Source: Corinectria fuckeliana
Lineage: Eukaryota; Ascomycota; Sordariomycetes; Hypocreales; Nectriaceae
NCBI GenBank assembly: GCA_019137255.1
Contig: WPDH01000064.1
Coordinates: forward strand, 292,707 to 356,706
Direction: 5' to 3'
DNA length: 64,000 nucleotides
Shown here: positions 9,960 through 19,341 of the stretch, piece after piece
Layout: every line of letters starts with the position of its first letter
How positions within the stretch are numbered: the stretch's first letter is position 1
Program-made: the position numbers and the translations under genes
The notes under the pieces: model-generated
Seen by the model: only the letters and a program-made list of their open reading frames with translations
What the model was told of the DNA's origin: nothing
Database searches by the model: none

Positions 9960-11888
9960 TCATTTTCCCTCGACCGATTGTCTGCGCCCGTCGTCTGAGT
10001 GGCGGTCCTCCTCTGCGAGGATCTGGGACTCCATGCGCTCAAAGGCGCCGAGCACTTTGCCATAGCTTTGGTAGAGGCCGTCGCGGAACCCGTGGTCCAC
10101 GCGCTCGATGGAGCCCTCCTCGGTCCAGCGCTTGCCGATGAGCTCGTCAAAGGTCTCGCCGTGGTCGCGCTCCATGGCCCACAGCGCCTTGTACGCGCCG
10201 CCCACGGCGCACGCGTTGCCGCCGACGTCGAGCTTGTAGACGCCCTCGGAGCCGCCCAGCACCTCGCCGATGACCTGCGCGATGGCCGGGTTCATTGAGC
10301 CGCCGCCCACGAGGTAGATGCGGCGCGGCTGGGCGGGCAGCCCTTGGCCGGGGCTGTGGACGAGGTTCTGCGAGCGCAGGCGCATGGACAGCGCCTGCGA
10401 CTCGACGATAATGCGGGCGTCGGTCTGCCTGTCCCAGCCGTGGGCCGCCTCCCGGAGGTGCGAGCCGTCGCGGTCGCACCTGTAGCGCCAGGTGCCGGCG
10501 CGGATGTTGGGGACCGTCTCGCGGAGGTAGAAGTACAGGCCGAGCTTGGCCGGGTCGTCAGGGGAGGCGGCGCCGAGGGGCGGGGTGTCGAGGACGGCCT
10601 TGTTGAAGGTGGCCCAGGGGTCGCCGGGGGCAGACTCGGGTTCGGGCTCAGGCTCGGGCAGCTGGTCGCGGACCTTCTCGCGGGCCAGGCCACCGTTCTT
10701 GTAGCAGAGCATGAACATGTAGTGGCCCTGGGTGGTCGGGTGGTTGAAGAAGTGGTAGGCGCCGTCGGGCTTGTACTTGGGGGTGTTCATGAGGAAGGTC
10801 GTCGAGGTGCCGAGGGAGACGATGGCGTCGAGGGGCCGCAGCGGCAGGGCGAGGATGGTGGCCGGGTTGTCGCCGGTGAAGGGCGTGACCTGGCAGTCGG
10901 GGCTGAAGCCGTGGCGGCGGACGAAGTAAGGCGAGACGGCGCCGAGGATGGCGGCGCCGTCGAGGCACGGGGCGCCGAGTTTCCGGCGGAGCTCGGCGGC
11001 GCCGTCCTTGCTACCGGCGGCCAGGGCGAGCAGCTCCTCGCTGTAGGCCTGGCGCTCAATGTCCCACAGGTTCATGCCGCACACGTCGCTGACGTCCATG
11101 GGGGCGATGGAGCCGAGGAGGACCGAGGCCAGCCACGACGAGACGAGGGAGATGTGCGCCGTCTTGGCGTACATGTCGGGCAGGGCCTGCTTGAGGCGCA
11201 TGATCTGCGTGCCGGTGAAGCGCTAGAAGAAGACGCGGGTCAGCCCTGTAGATACTACAGCTCAGCATGCCCGTGACTCATGTTTCTCTCCTCGACTTAC
11301 ATGGTGAGCGCCGCTGCCCGTCACCTCGGCGAGCTTCTGGCGGCTACCCAGGGCCTCGTCGAAGGCATCGCACTGGTGCTGGGTGCTGTGGTCCTGCCAA
11401 TTGGGCGACCACTCGTGGGCCAGCGCGCGGGGGAGCTGGTCGACGAGGCTGCGGGCGGGATCGAGGCGGGCGAGGACGTCGGCGGCCTCGGAGCTCCAGA
11501 AGACGCTACCGTGCTGCTGGCCCGAGCCGCTGACGGCACGGACGCGGGAGAGCGGGACCGGGGTGGCGGCGGCGAGGCGGTCGAGCACGAGGTCGAGCGA
11601 CTCCATCCAGAGGGCGACGGGCGCGAAGACTTCGCCGGTGGCGTCGCGCACGCGGACGCCTTTGGCGATGGCGTACTTGGGGCCGAAGTCGGCGTCGAAG
11701 TCGACTTTGGCCTCGCCGACGGGTTTGAGGTCCGAGTCGACGACGATGGCTTGAGTGCGATGTTAGTCCTGGGGGCGATAGCTTGGGAGCAAGTATGATG
11801 TGCAGTAATCTAGCGGGTTCGACGTGCCTTTGAGTTGTTGGGTTGACAGGTCAAAGCCCAGGTACAGCGGTCGCGTGTCGGAAGGCAT
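9960..11888 (-). CDS. xkiA: D-xylulose kinase (FGGY family)
   Basis: Phosphorylates D-xylulose to xylulose 5-phosphate with ATP, feeding pentose catabolism into the pentose phosphate pathway; cytosolic. Three exons, complement(9960..11222, 11301..11749, 11828..11888), give 590 residues, as in fungal xylulokinases. Exon 1 gives MPSDTRPLYLGFDLSTQQLK, the FGGY phosphate-binding start. SGSGQQHGSVFW is near residue 110, GDNPATILALPLRPLDAIVS in the middle, and GGGSMNPAIAQVIGEVLGG near the C terminus. The first intron (11750-11827) needs a GC donor (AAAG|gcacgt) and an AAG acceptor; the branch CTAAC lies about 10 bp before it. No GT donor keeps the frame. The second intron (11223-11300) is canonical gtaagt...ctag. 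The gene symbol follows Aspergillus use. Confidence 0.92.
11750..11827 (-). other. GC-AG intron with AAG acceptor (xylulokinase)
   Basis: 78 bp intron starting GCACGT and ending CTCAAG, with ggaCTAACatc as branch site. The only nearby GT (ggcacGTcg) would break the frame into AIVVDSDLKPVG, so a GC donor is required. Confidence 0.7.
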
Positions 11889-13989
11889 GTTGGCACAGGC
11901 ACTTCAACCTAAAGATTTTGAAGGAGGCAATGGGTTTGCCAAGACCAGGACAGAAAAAAAGAAGAGAGAGAGAGAGAGAAGTCCGTCAGCGGGATGCGAT
12001 AATGAACTCGCTGGATGGAGTGATTCAGAACCGGCAACGATGGGAATGGATTGGTTGGAGATGGATAAAAGTCTTGAGATATTTCCCTTTTGGTGGTAGA
12101 GAGACTCGGGGGGAGTAGTGTACGGTGAAATATGACAGGACAAGACAGACTACAAACGACGAGGGACGGATGGATGTACGAATAGATGAATGTAACAGGG
12201 GAGGAAGCGAGAGAAGGTAGGAATGGGCAGGGCGATGACGGTTTATACTCGGTGGTAATTAGCACCCGACACTCAAACAGCTTCCAGGTTGTGTAGGTAG
12301 GTACCTCAGACACGTTACCTCCGTCCCTCTAGGGAAGGTACCTATCTAATCTAGATACCTACTCTACCTTATAGACCTTACCTTTTCCGTAAGTTACAGC
12401 TAAGAAGCGGGAGACGGGAAGAAGAAAAAAGAAGACGAAGAACCAGAGAAGAAGCAAGGGGGGTGGCACCAAGACCAAGCCACATGTACTATCGTGAGAA
12501 AAAGAAAAGAAAAGAGGGGGAACAGGCAACTGATTGACATGACATGCATTGACGTCGGGTCGGTCGCGTCATGATTCAATTGCACCAAGGCGATGATGAA
12601 TTCCGCTGTCACTCACCCACTCACTCAGCAGCTGATGATCAATCCTTCGACTGAAAGCAGGAGACGAACAAGTCACGATGGACGGGGATTAATACATGGA
12701 CTTACTGTCAGGCTTAGATACAGTACGTACTAAGTAGTACTTATCGTGATGGATGTTGTTAGGTATCGGTACCGCTATCGTCACCCACCCGCTCGCTGCA
12801 CACTGTACTTCCCGCTGCCGCACGGGCCTGGCCAAGGAGCCTCCTTCGTGTATCAGTACATGTCCAAGTTTGTTCAATTGATCGGCAGCTGGGTGACGTT
12901 GACGTTGACGTTGACGGTAGGTAAAGTGACTTCTGATATTCCTTCTCTATATTCCTGTTCCAGTCCCCCTTCTCTCATCTCTTGCTTCTACTATATGTAC
13001 GCTTCTTTTGGGGGTTCTTTTTACTTCAACTTCCTTTTTCCAGCTTTAGGCTAAATCTTAAAATTCCTTATAACCTAGCCAATAGGGTTCTCGGCTTTTG
13101 TCTGTCGCTATGTAGACCGTCCCCGTGAGCGCGGAGTGCCACCAATGGGCAACGAGCGCTTGTAGAGAGGAGGAGGCTTCTAGCCCAACGTGGGCATGGG
13201 CGAACCTGCAGGACTTGGGACAGAAAGATGGGGCTAATAGGGAGACAATAGAAACAGGACTGCAGTGGCATATGCAGCAGCATATGCAGCATGCCACACC
13301 GACCCGAAGCTCGAAGCCAGAGCCTCGAGTTTACCCCTTGTGGCACTCGACTTACCCTGAAGCCGTTGGTCACTTGACTGCCGGGCCGGTCGTGGGGGGA
13401 GGCGGCATCGCAAGCCAGATACGACATCGAGCCCTCCTGTTGGGGCGCGTCGAGACGAAGTCCGTCCCTTCCAAGCCATGCTGGACCGTGCCCATGCCGT
13501 CCGTCCCTTGCTGCTGTCCCATGATGCTGTAGGCTTGATCCTGCTGCAATGCTTGTATGCTGCCATGTTCCGTGTTCCCCTAAATTGCGCCCCTCCGGCA
13601 ACCTAAACACTAGCCTGGGTCATGGAAGGTAGAGAGAAGTTAGGTAGGGAGCCCTCGGGGTCTCAGAGAAGAGTGGGAGAGTTGTTTTGCTTGTAGTTAT
13701 GTTTTGTGTGCTCAACTCCGTATCCGTAAGCTCATTTTGCGTTGGACTCCGGCTTTCATCCGGATTACCAGCTCTTCCGGGCGGGATCCACCTCGAAGCT
13801 TGCGATACCGTCCGATCTCAGTCACCGCCCATCTTTCAGTCACGGGTTCGAGAAGCCCCGGGAACCCCCCCGAACCCGAAGAATGACCAAAAGACAGGCG
13901 ATGAGAAAGATGCTCCGAGACTATTTCATTTGGCGGGCTTCAGGTGCCAGGAACCCGTAGGCCCTTCGGTTGCAATCGCCGTTGTCTCT
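11889..13989. other. Intergenic region, no gene recognised
   Basis: A 2.1 kb stretch upstream of xylulokinase and downstream of the CDF transporter. Reading frames are short and compositionally random. It holds a GA-rich run (11961-11980), several TAGGTACCT-type tracts (12295-12375) and a short GACGTT repeat near 12896-12915. Long untranslated ends of the two flanking genes are possible. Confidence 0.6.
11961..11980. repeat. (GA)n microsatellite
   Basis: Short GA dinucleotide run in the upstream region of the xylulokinase gene. Confidence 0.8.
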
Positions 13990-15806
13990 TTAATGCTTGT
14001 GCTTGTCACTGTGGTCGTGCGTTTTGCCGTTGGCCCCGTTGGCCTTGTGACCGTCATCGTGATGATCATGCTCTTCCGCCTCGTCCTCCTCATCTACCGA
14101 CACGTTCACCGTTCCCAGGATGAAGTCGTCAAACTTGGCGTTGACCGGCCCTTCCTTGGGCGCAAATCGGACTCGCACCCTCCTCACGCCTCGCACCTTG
14201 CCTCCCACCTGCGTGCGTATTGCGTCCTCGGCGTCCTTGGCCTGGCCCACGCTCCATGCTCCTGGTACCGCCAGTTCCAAGTCGACCAGGTAATTCTGCC
14301 CAGACTTGACGCCGCTAACTTCGCGCAGCTCCACGTTGTGCTCGTCGCCCATGTTCACCAGTGCCTTCTGCGTGTGCTTGCGCACCGAACTCTTGATTTC
14401 CTCGTCGATGCTCTGATCCGCCAGCTCGCAAAATGCCGCCATGGTGTTACCCCAGCCTGCGTGGACCACCATGAAAGAAATCAGCAGCCCGCCGACGGGG
14501 TCCAGCCACGCGGCGTTCTCAACTGCATTGGCACCCATGATGGCGGCCAACGTCACAAAGCCCGTTAGACTATCGACGCGGTGGTGGATGGCATTGGACG
14601 CCAGGACGGACGATTTGCGTTCCCGCGCAACCTTCATTGCTGTGATTGGTCAATTCCATGATTCTTGCCTTTGGCTAGCGACCCCTGGGATGTAGGTTTT
14701 TTGGTCCGTAAAGAATGACGAAACATGGTTTAAACAAACAAACCTACTTGGAGGGGAAACGAAAATTGCAACTTACTTGCGTGGTATAGCCATTCTTTGA
14801 CCAATATAGTTCCTGCAGCCAGCCATGCCGCATGCATGCTCGGGATTCCCATGGCGGCTGCGCCATGGGAATGGCTGTGGCCGTGGCCAACATGCTCCAA
14901 GATGTCATGCGCCGCCTCCGGGTAGAAATGACCGTAGAGGCTGATGCCGCTTTCCCAGCCCATGTATAGTCCGCCGGCCAACAACATGCCCGAGACGCCG
15001 AGTGAGCCCAAACTCTCAATCTTGCCAAAACCCTGGGGGAACCGGTCGCTCGGCGGCTTCAGGCTCCATGACACGGTCGCAAGCGTGAGAACGTCCGAGG
15101 CGAGATCGGTGATGCTGTGCCAGGCGTCGGCCGTCATGGCCTTGGAGTTAAAAGCCCAGCCGCCGGCGAACTTTGCAATTGCCATGCACAGGTTCGCCAG
15201 CAGGCCAATCCGGGTGATCCGCACACCCGGGTCGTTCTTGTTGGTCGACGTCAGGAAGGCATTGTCGTGGTGATGGTGGCCGCCGGGGCCGTGGCTGTGG
15301 CCGCTGTGGGCTCGGCTCTGTGATGTCGACGCGGCCATGAAGGATGGTAGCGAGCGAAGTTTGCTGCGCAGGGAGGCTAGATGGGGGAGATTAGGGGGGT
15401 AGTGATGGTGTGCGGCGCGAGATGATGTAGTGGAGGGAGAGGGAGCGGCAGAGGGAGAGAAAGAGGAAGAGGATGAAAATGAGGATGAAGAAGAAGATGA
15501 AGACGAGGTGGCGCGGGCTAGATAAGCGCAACTGGAAAGAGCGACGACGGCCGAAGCAGTCTGGAGGACGCGTAGGCAGGCGACGTGTGGTTTAGGTGTC
15601 CTCAGGAGCAGCATCTGGCCTCGTCCAGGTCGCGAGACATGTCTCCACGACAGGTCGCGGGAGGTGTGGGCGGCGCGGGCGTGGACGTGCGCGTATCTGG
15701 GAGCTGGAGCGGAAGCTGGCGCGGCGGCTGTGGCCGTGGCCGACGCCGACGTCACTCCAGACAGGCACACGTCCAGGCCCACGAGACGCCCAGCCTGGGA
15801 ACTCAT
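13990..15806 (-). CDS. CDF-family metal transporter, mitochondrial MMT-like
   Basis: Cation diffusion facilitator, predicted to export divalent metal (Fe2+, Zn2+ or Mn2+) by proton antiport. It most resembles the mitochondrial MMT1/MMT2 branch. Two exons, complement(13990..14639, 14777..15806), give 559 residues. The first membrane helix region carries NSKAMTADAWHSITDLASD, with the metal-site Asp and His typical of the family, and the matching HRVDSLTG is in the second half. His-rich stretches occur before the first helix, in a loop (HVGHGHSHSHG) and at the C terminus (HDHSDKHKH). The N terminus is basic and has a long Ser run near residue 100. The first ATG (15806) is used, but a Met at 15614 starting MLLLRTPKPHVACLR looks more like a mitochondrial presequence, so the start is uncertain. 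The intron (14640-14776) splits YHA|TMKVARERKSS. Confidence 0.88.
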
Positions 15807-17128
15807 ACGGCCGGCCGGGCTGACGCAGGGGGAGGGGGGGCGTGCGTGCGTGCGTGTGTGTGTGTGTGCGTGTTGTGTGTATGTATGCGATTATGAGGGG
15901 AAAATTGCGCCGAAAAGGGAGGACCTCTGCTCGCGTCAAGGAGTCGTCAAGGCCGGTACAGGTGGTGGTGGTGGTGTAAGCCCGTCCGAGAGAGAAGAGA
16001 GAGGGAGAGTGAATGAATGAGAAGGGGAGCTTCCTGTCGGTTGACGATTTCCTAGGCCCGTTAACGGAGGACCGGCGCAGTTGCTCGGGCTCGCCGCAAG
16101 CATAGTAGAGGTTGGGGGTGTTTTTTTTTTGGCTCGGCTGGCCCGGTCTTTTGTTTCTGGGACCTTTTTGACGGGGCAATCTGATGCTGCAATTGGCAGC
16201 TAACGTTTCATCAATCTGATGGATAAATTCCCTGAGAACCCACCCGAGCAGCAGCGCAAACGCGGTTCCGGTCGCCGGAGGTTGGTATTGATTATATACG
16301 ACGTATTTGGTACGTTGGGCGTTCTCAGCTCCGGACGAGCTTAGCTCTGACCTGAGCCGGGACGGGAGCCAATGCAATTCAGCGAGCGGTGAATCAGCCT
16401 GGCTGGGGGTTGCCAAATCAGCACCTAGGCCTAGGCTTTCAGTGGATGGGGAGGGGAGTTCAGGGCTATTAGGCCTTCACTCGGGGCCAATTCCAGGGCC
16501 ATCAGCCGCGCGCCGTCATCGCCCGCTATCAATGACCGTTGAGCCCCATTGCTGGCTCCCGTCCAGGGCGTGCACAGCCGTAATTCCGATCCCGGCCGCC
16601 GCTTCGGGTCCATGGTTCCTCCCACCTCCCGTCAAATCTTCAAGGCGCCTTTCATTTCCAATCGTTTGGTCATCCTCGCCGCCTTCGTACAGTAATCTAA
16701 TTAGTCTACAAGCCTTGCCCAGTGGGCCATGCTAAAGAGCCCTTGGAAGGGCCCTTTTTTCTTTCTTTTTTTTCGAGCTTCCATTCCATTTGCTGACGAG
16801 GGCCACGAGGCTGAACAGCCATGATGCATGGAGCATGGAAGCCATGAAACCCATGACGCGCTTACTTTGCGACCCTCCGCGGCGATGTTCGCACAATCTG
16901 TCAACCCCAAACTTCGCCTTCGCCGACGGCCAACTTACTACTATGTATGTACCTACAAGACGCGTCCCCAAACTTGCGTAATTCTCGACCTGAGCTTTCA
17001 TGCGCCCACGTAATAATACCCCCCCTCTTAATTTCTCCCCAATCGGTTAATCTTCACGGGGGACCCCCCTGCGCTTTGTTCCATCCCGTCGAGCCAATCC
17101 CCCGTCGAGAATTGGAAACGTCGCCCCA
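15807..17128. other. Divergent intergenic region with GT repeat
   Basis: A 1.3 kb interval between the divergent CDF transporter and sirtuin genes. It has a (TGCG/TG)n run just before the transporter, a T tract at about 16123-16131, and a small hairpin-like GGGCCC/TTT element near 16738-16770. No convincing coding sequence on either strand. Confidence 0.6.
15841..15880. repeat. (GTGC)n/(GT)n microsatellite
   Basis: Run of cgtg/tg units immediately upstream of the transporter start, likely in its leader or promoter; alternating purine-pyrimidine. Confidence 0.8.
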
Positions 17129-18328
17129 ATGAGGAACACTCTCTTTCGCATCCCGTACACGGATCTTCTGCCTCCGTCGACCATCACGCCCGCTTCGGCA
17201 ACCTCTCTTCAGGGAGCCGTCGACGCCCTTCACCGGTTCTTTGCCACTCCGTCCCCGGCGCATTTGCCTCCATCGACCGTCGTTCTCACCGGCGCCGGCC
17301 TGTCTGTTGCTTCGGGCCTCGCCGACTATCGAGGTGTCAAGGGCACGTACAAGGTGAACAAGGAGTACCGTCCCATCTACTACCCCGAGTTCCTCAAGAA
17401 CCACGAGTCTCGCAAGCGGTACTGGGCGCGAAGTTTCCTGGGTTGGTCTAGTCTTCACAAGGCTTCACCCAACACTGGCCACCATGCCATCGGGGATCTC
17501 GGACAACTAGGACTGGTTCGGTCTGTGATAACCCAGAACGTCGATTCTTTTCATCCGCAAGCCCACCCCGATTTGCCTACCCTGGAGCTACATGGATATC
17601 TGAGATCTATCACCTGTACGACTTGCGCCTCTGAATTCTCACGGGCCGAGTTCCAGACCGAGCTGGGTCGCCTCAATCCACGATGGGCTGCCCTGCTCAA
17701 GGAAGCGCTCGCCTCCGGCGCCTTAGATACCGAAGACCCCGCTGAACGGAGGTTTAGAGGCATCAAGGTGAACCCCGACGGTGACGTTGACTTGCCTGAC
17801 GCCCCTTACACAACCTTCAGGTACCCGTCGTGCCCCAAGTGCTTGTCCAACCCACCCTTGCAACCCGATGGCCACCGCCACGTTGTCGAGGTTGATTCGG
17901 ACGGTGCCTGGGCCCCTCCCAGTACCGCCGGCGTTCTTAAGCCAGCCGTCGTTATGTTTGGGGAGAGCATCAATCCGGTCGTCAAAGGCGCAGCCGAAGA
18001 TGCCATTGATGGCGCCGGCAAGCTGCTCGTCCTGGGCACCTCGCTCGCCACGTACTCGGCGTGGAGACTCGCTAAGCGCGCTCAAAATCGGGGAATGCCC
18101 ATGGCCATCATCAGCATAGGCGGGGTGAGAGGCGAGGATGGCTTCTTCAATGAGCTGGATCCAAATCAACAAGGCGAGCAAGGCGTAAGAGTCGAGTTGT
18201 CCACAGATGACCTCCTCCCAGCCCTTGTTTCTGAACTGCGCAAAGACGCCGTGGTCTTGTCGCCCGGAATATCCACATCTGCTGCCGTGCCTGGGAACCA
18301 TGGCGTCTTCAAGGACATGCTTTCTTGA
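17129..18328 (+). CDS. SIRT4-like sirtuin (NAD-dependent deacylase)
   Basis: Sir2-family enzyme removing acyl groups from lysine (or ADP-ribosylating) with NAD. It resembles the class II, mitochondrial SIRT4-like branch. Single exon, 399 residues. The NAD-binding GAGLSVASGLADYRG begins at residue 55, TQNVD is near 135, and the catalytic His155 is in ELHGYL. A zinc site is formed by C163-x2-C166 and a later C-x2-C in YPSCPKC, separated by an unusually long insert of about 80 residues. VMFGESI and GTSLATYSAWRL follow as expected. The N terminus is short and could target mitochondria, but this is not certain. It converges with the small membrane protein gene, with 37 bp between stops; an AATAAA signal lies in that gap. 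Confidence 0.92.
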   Translation: MRNTLFRIPYTDLLPPSTITPASATSLQGAVDALHRFFATPSPAHLPPSTVVLTGAGLSVASGLADYRGVKGTYKVNKEYRPIYYPEFLKNHESRKRYWARSFLGWSSLHKASPNTGHHAIGDLGQLGLVRSVITQNVDSFHPQAHPDLPTLELHGYLRSITCTTCASEFSRAEFQTELGRLNPRWAALLKEALASGALDTEDPAERRFRGIKVNPDGDVDLPDAPYTTFRYPSCPKCLSNPPLQPDGHRHVVEVDSDGAWAPPSTAGVLKPAVVMFGESINPVVKGAAEDAIDGAGKLLVLGTSLATYSAWRLAKRAQNRGMPMAIISIGGVRGEDGFFNELDPNQQGEQGVRVELSTDDLLPALVSELRKDAVVLSPGISTSAAVPGNHGVFKDMLS

Positions 18329-18346
18329 ATGCTTGTATAGTACCCA

Positions 18347-18352
18347 AATAAA
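18347..18352 (+). terminator. AATAAA poly(A) signal after the sirtuin
   Basis: Perfect AATAAA 18 bp after the sirtuin stop, within the 37 bp gap to the convergent gene's stop at 18366. Cleavage would fall inside the neighbour's coding sequence, so the two transcripts probably overlap at their 3' ends. Confidence 0.45.
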
Positions 18353-18365
18353 AACTTGATACCAT

Positions 18366-19023
18366 TTAGAAGAAATTCCCAAGGCTTCCAGCTCGCGCTT
18401 TCCTCGGCGCAGCTTCTGTGGTCGATGTCGGCTCTTCGGGTTGAGGAACAGGCGCCGCCTTTGTGACAAGTTCGGGTTGCTTCGCTTTCTCTTGCTTCTG
18501 GGCCTTGCGTGCCGACTCGTCTCGCTCAATGGCATTCAGAACTACCGATGACATTAGCAAACCGCTCTCGAGGTGTCTGCCGCCCGAAGAACGCACGCTC
18601 TTCCCAATCCGACTCCTTCTTGGCATCTCCGGTTCCCAGAGTCTTCTCCACATCAACCGGCTCGCCCTTCTGGATCTTCTCCACCACCTCACGGAGGGTG
18701 TTGATGCGAGCCTCCGACTGGCGCATGTACCGGTCAAACGAGTTGCGCAGCGTAATCATCTGGATCGACATGGACCCGATGAGCAAGAACATGGCGATGA
18801 AGAACGTCGCCGGGTTCCATTGCTTCAGCTTCTTGGCCCGGAGTTGGCGGTTCTCCTTGCGAAGCGGCTTCGGCACAAGGGATTTCCAGAACGAGCCGTC
18901 GACGACTGTCGCCGGGGCGGTGCTTGAGAATCTGACGCTGATTCGGGGAACAGAGCATGCCGTCGTGGAGAGCGAAGCAGCTCGTAAGCTACCCGGCCGG
19001 GGGAGGAGGAGTCGAACGGACAT
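18366..19023 (-). CDS. Small mitochondrial membrane protein (DUF5321-like)
   Basis: Two exons, complement(18366..18541, 18597..19023), give 200 residues. The N terminus (MSVRLLLPRPGSLRAAS...) is basic, Ser/Thr-rich and lacks acids, like a mitochondrial presequence. One membrane helix (about residues 72-90, ATFFIAMFLLIGSMSIQMI) follows, then a charged helix likely to form a coiled coil, and a Lys/Pro/Glu-rich tail. The layout matches a fungal family annotated only as an uncharacterised mitochondrial inner-membrane protein; the family name is from memory of the pattern. The 55 bp intron (gtgcgt...ggtag, branch GCTAAT) joins DWEE|LLNAIERDE. It is divergent from separase by 318 bp. Confidence 0.78.
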
Positions 19024-19341
19024 TTTTCTAGGTGTGCAGTCTCGTTCGCAAATTTCCAAAGGACAAGTACGGATGTATCGCGACGTTCAGTTTCCGCTCT
19101 TCCAAGACTCTGTTCCAGAAGAAGTCCAGAGCACGGGCCATCCGATCCGGGGTCCGGGCCGTTGCCCCAGACAACCACCGGTGTCTAGCCCACAACCGCT
19201 AACCGGAGACTCACGCACTAACATCAATTGCTTCAAGTTGCAGTCTCTCGTTCACTAAATCATATTGTGTCTCCGCTTGGATAAGGAGCTTTTGGAGTTG
19301 CTTGCGACGGTATGATTTAAGGATTCACGCACATAACATAC
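19024..19341. promoter_or_regulatory. Divergent promoter, DUF5321-like/separase
   Basis: 318 bp between two divergent starts; it must contain both promoters. No TATA box or known motif stands out. Confidence 0.4.

Noticed and set aside
10344..11276. 310-codon frame opposite xylulokinase
   Set aside because: A GC-rich antisense shadow of a clearly conserved gene; Gly/Ala/Val/Arg/Glu-rich without domain features.
13125..13532. 135-codon frame near 13.3 kb
   Set aside because: No homology signal, no splice-supported extension; likely chance.
16307..16735. 142-codon frame in the sirtuin upstream region
   Set aside because: Unrecognised and compositionally random; sits in a promoter interval.
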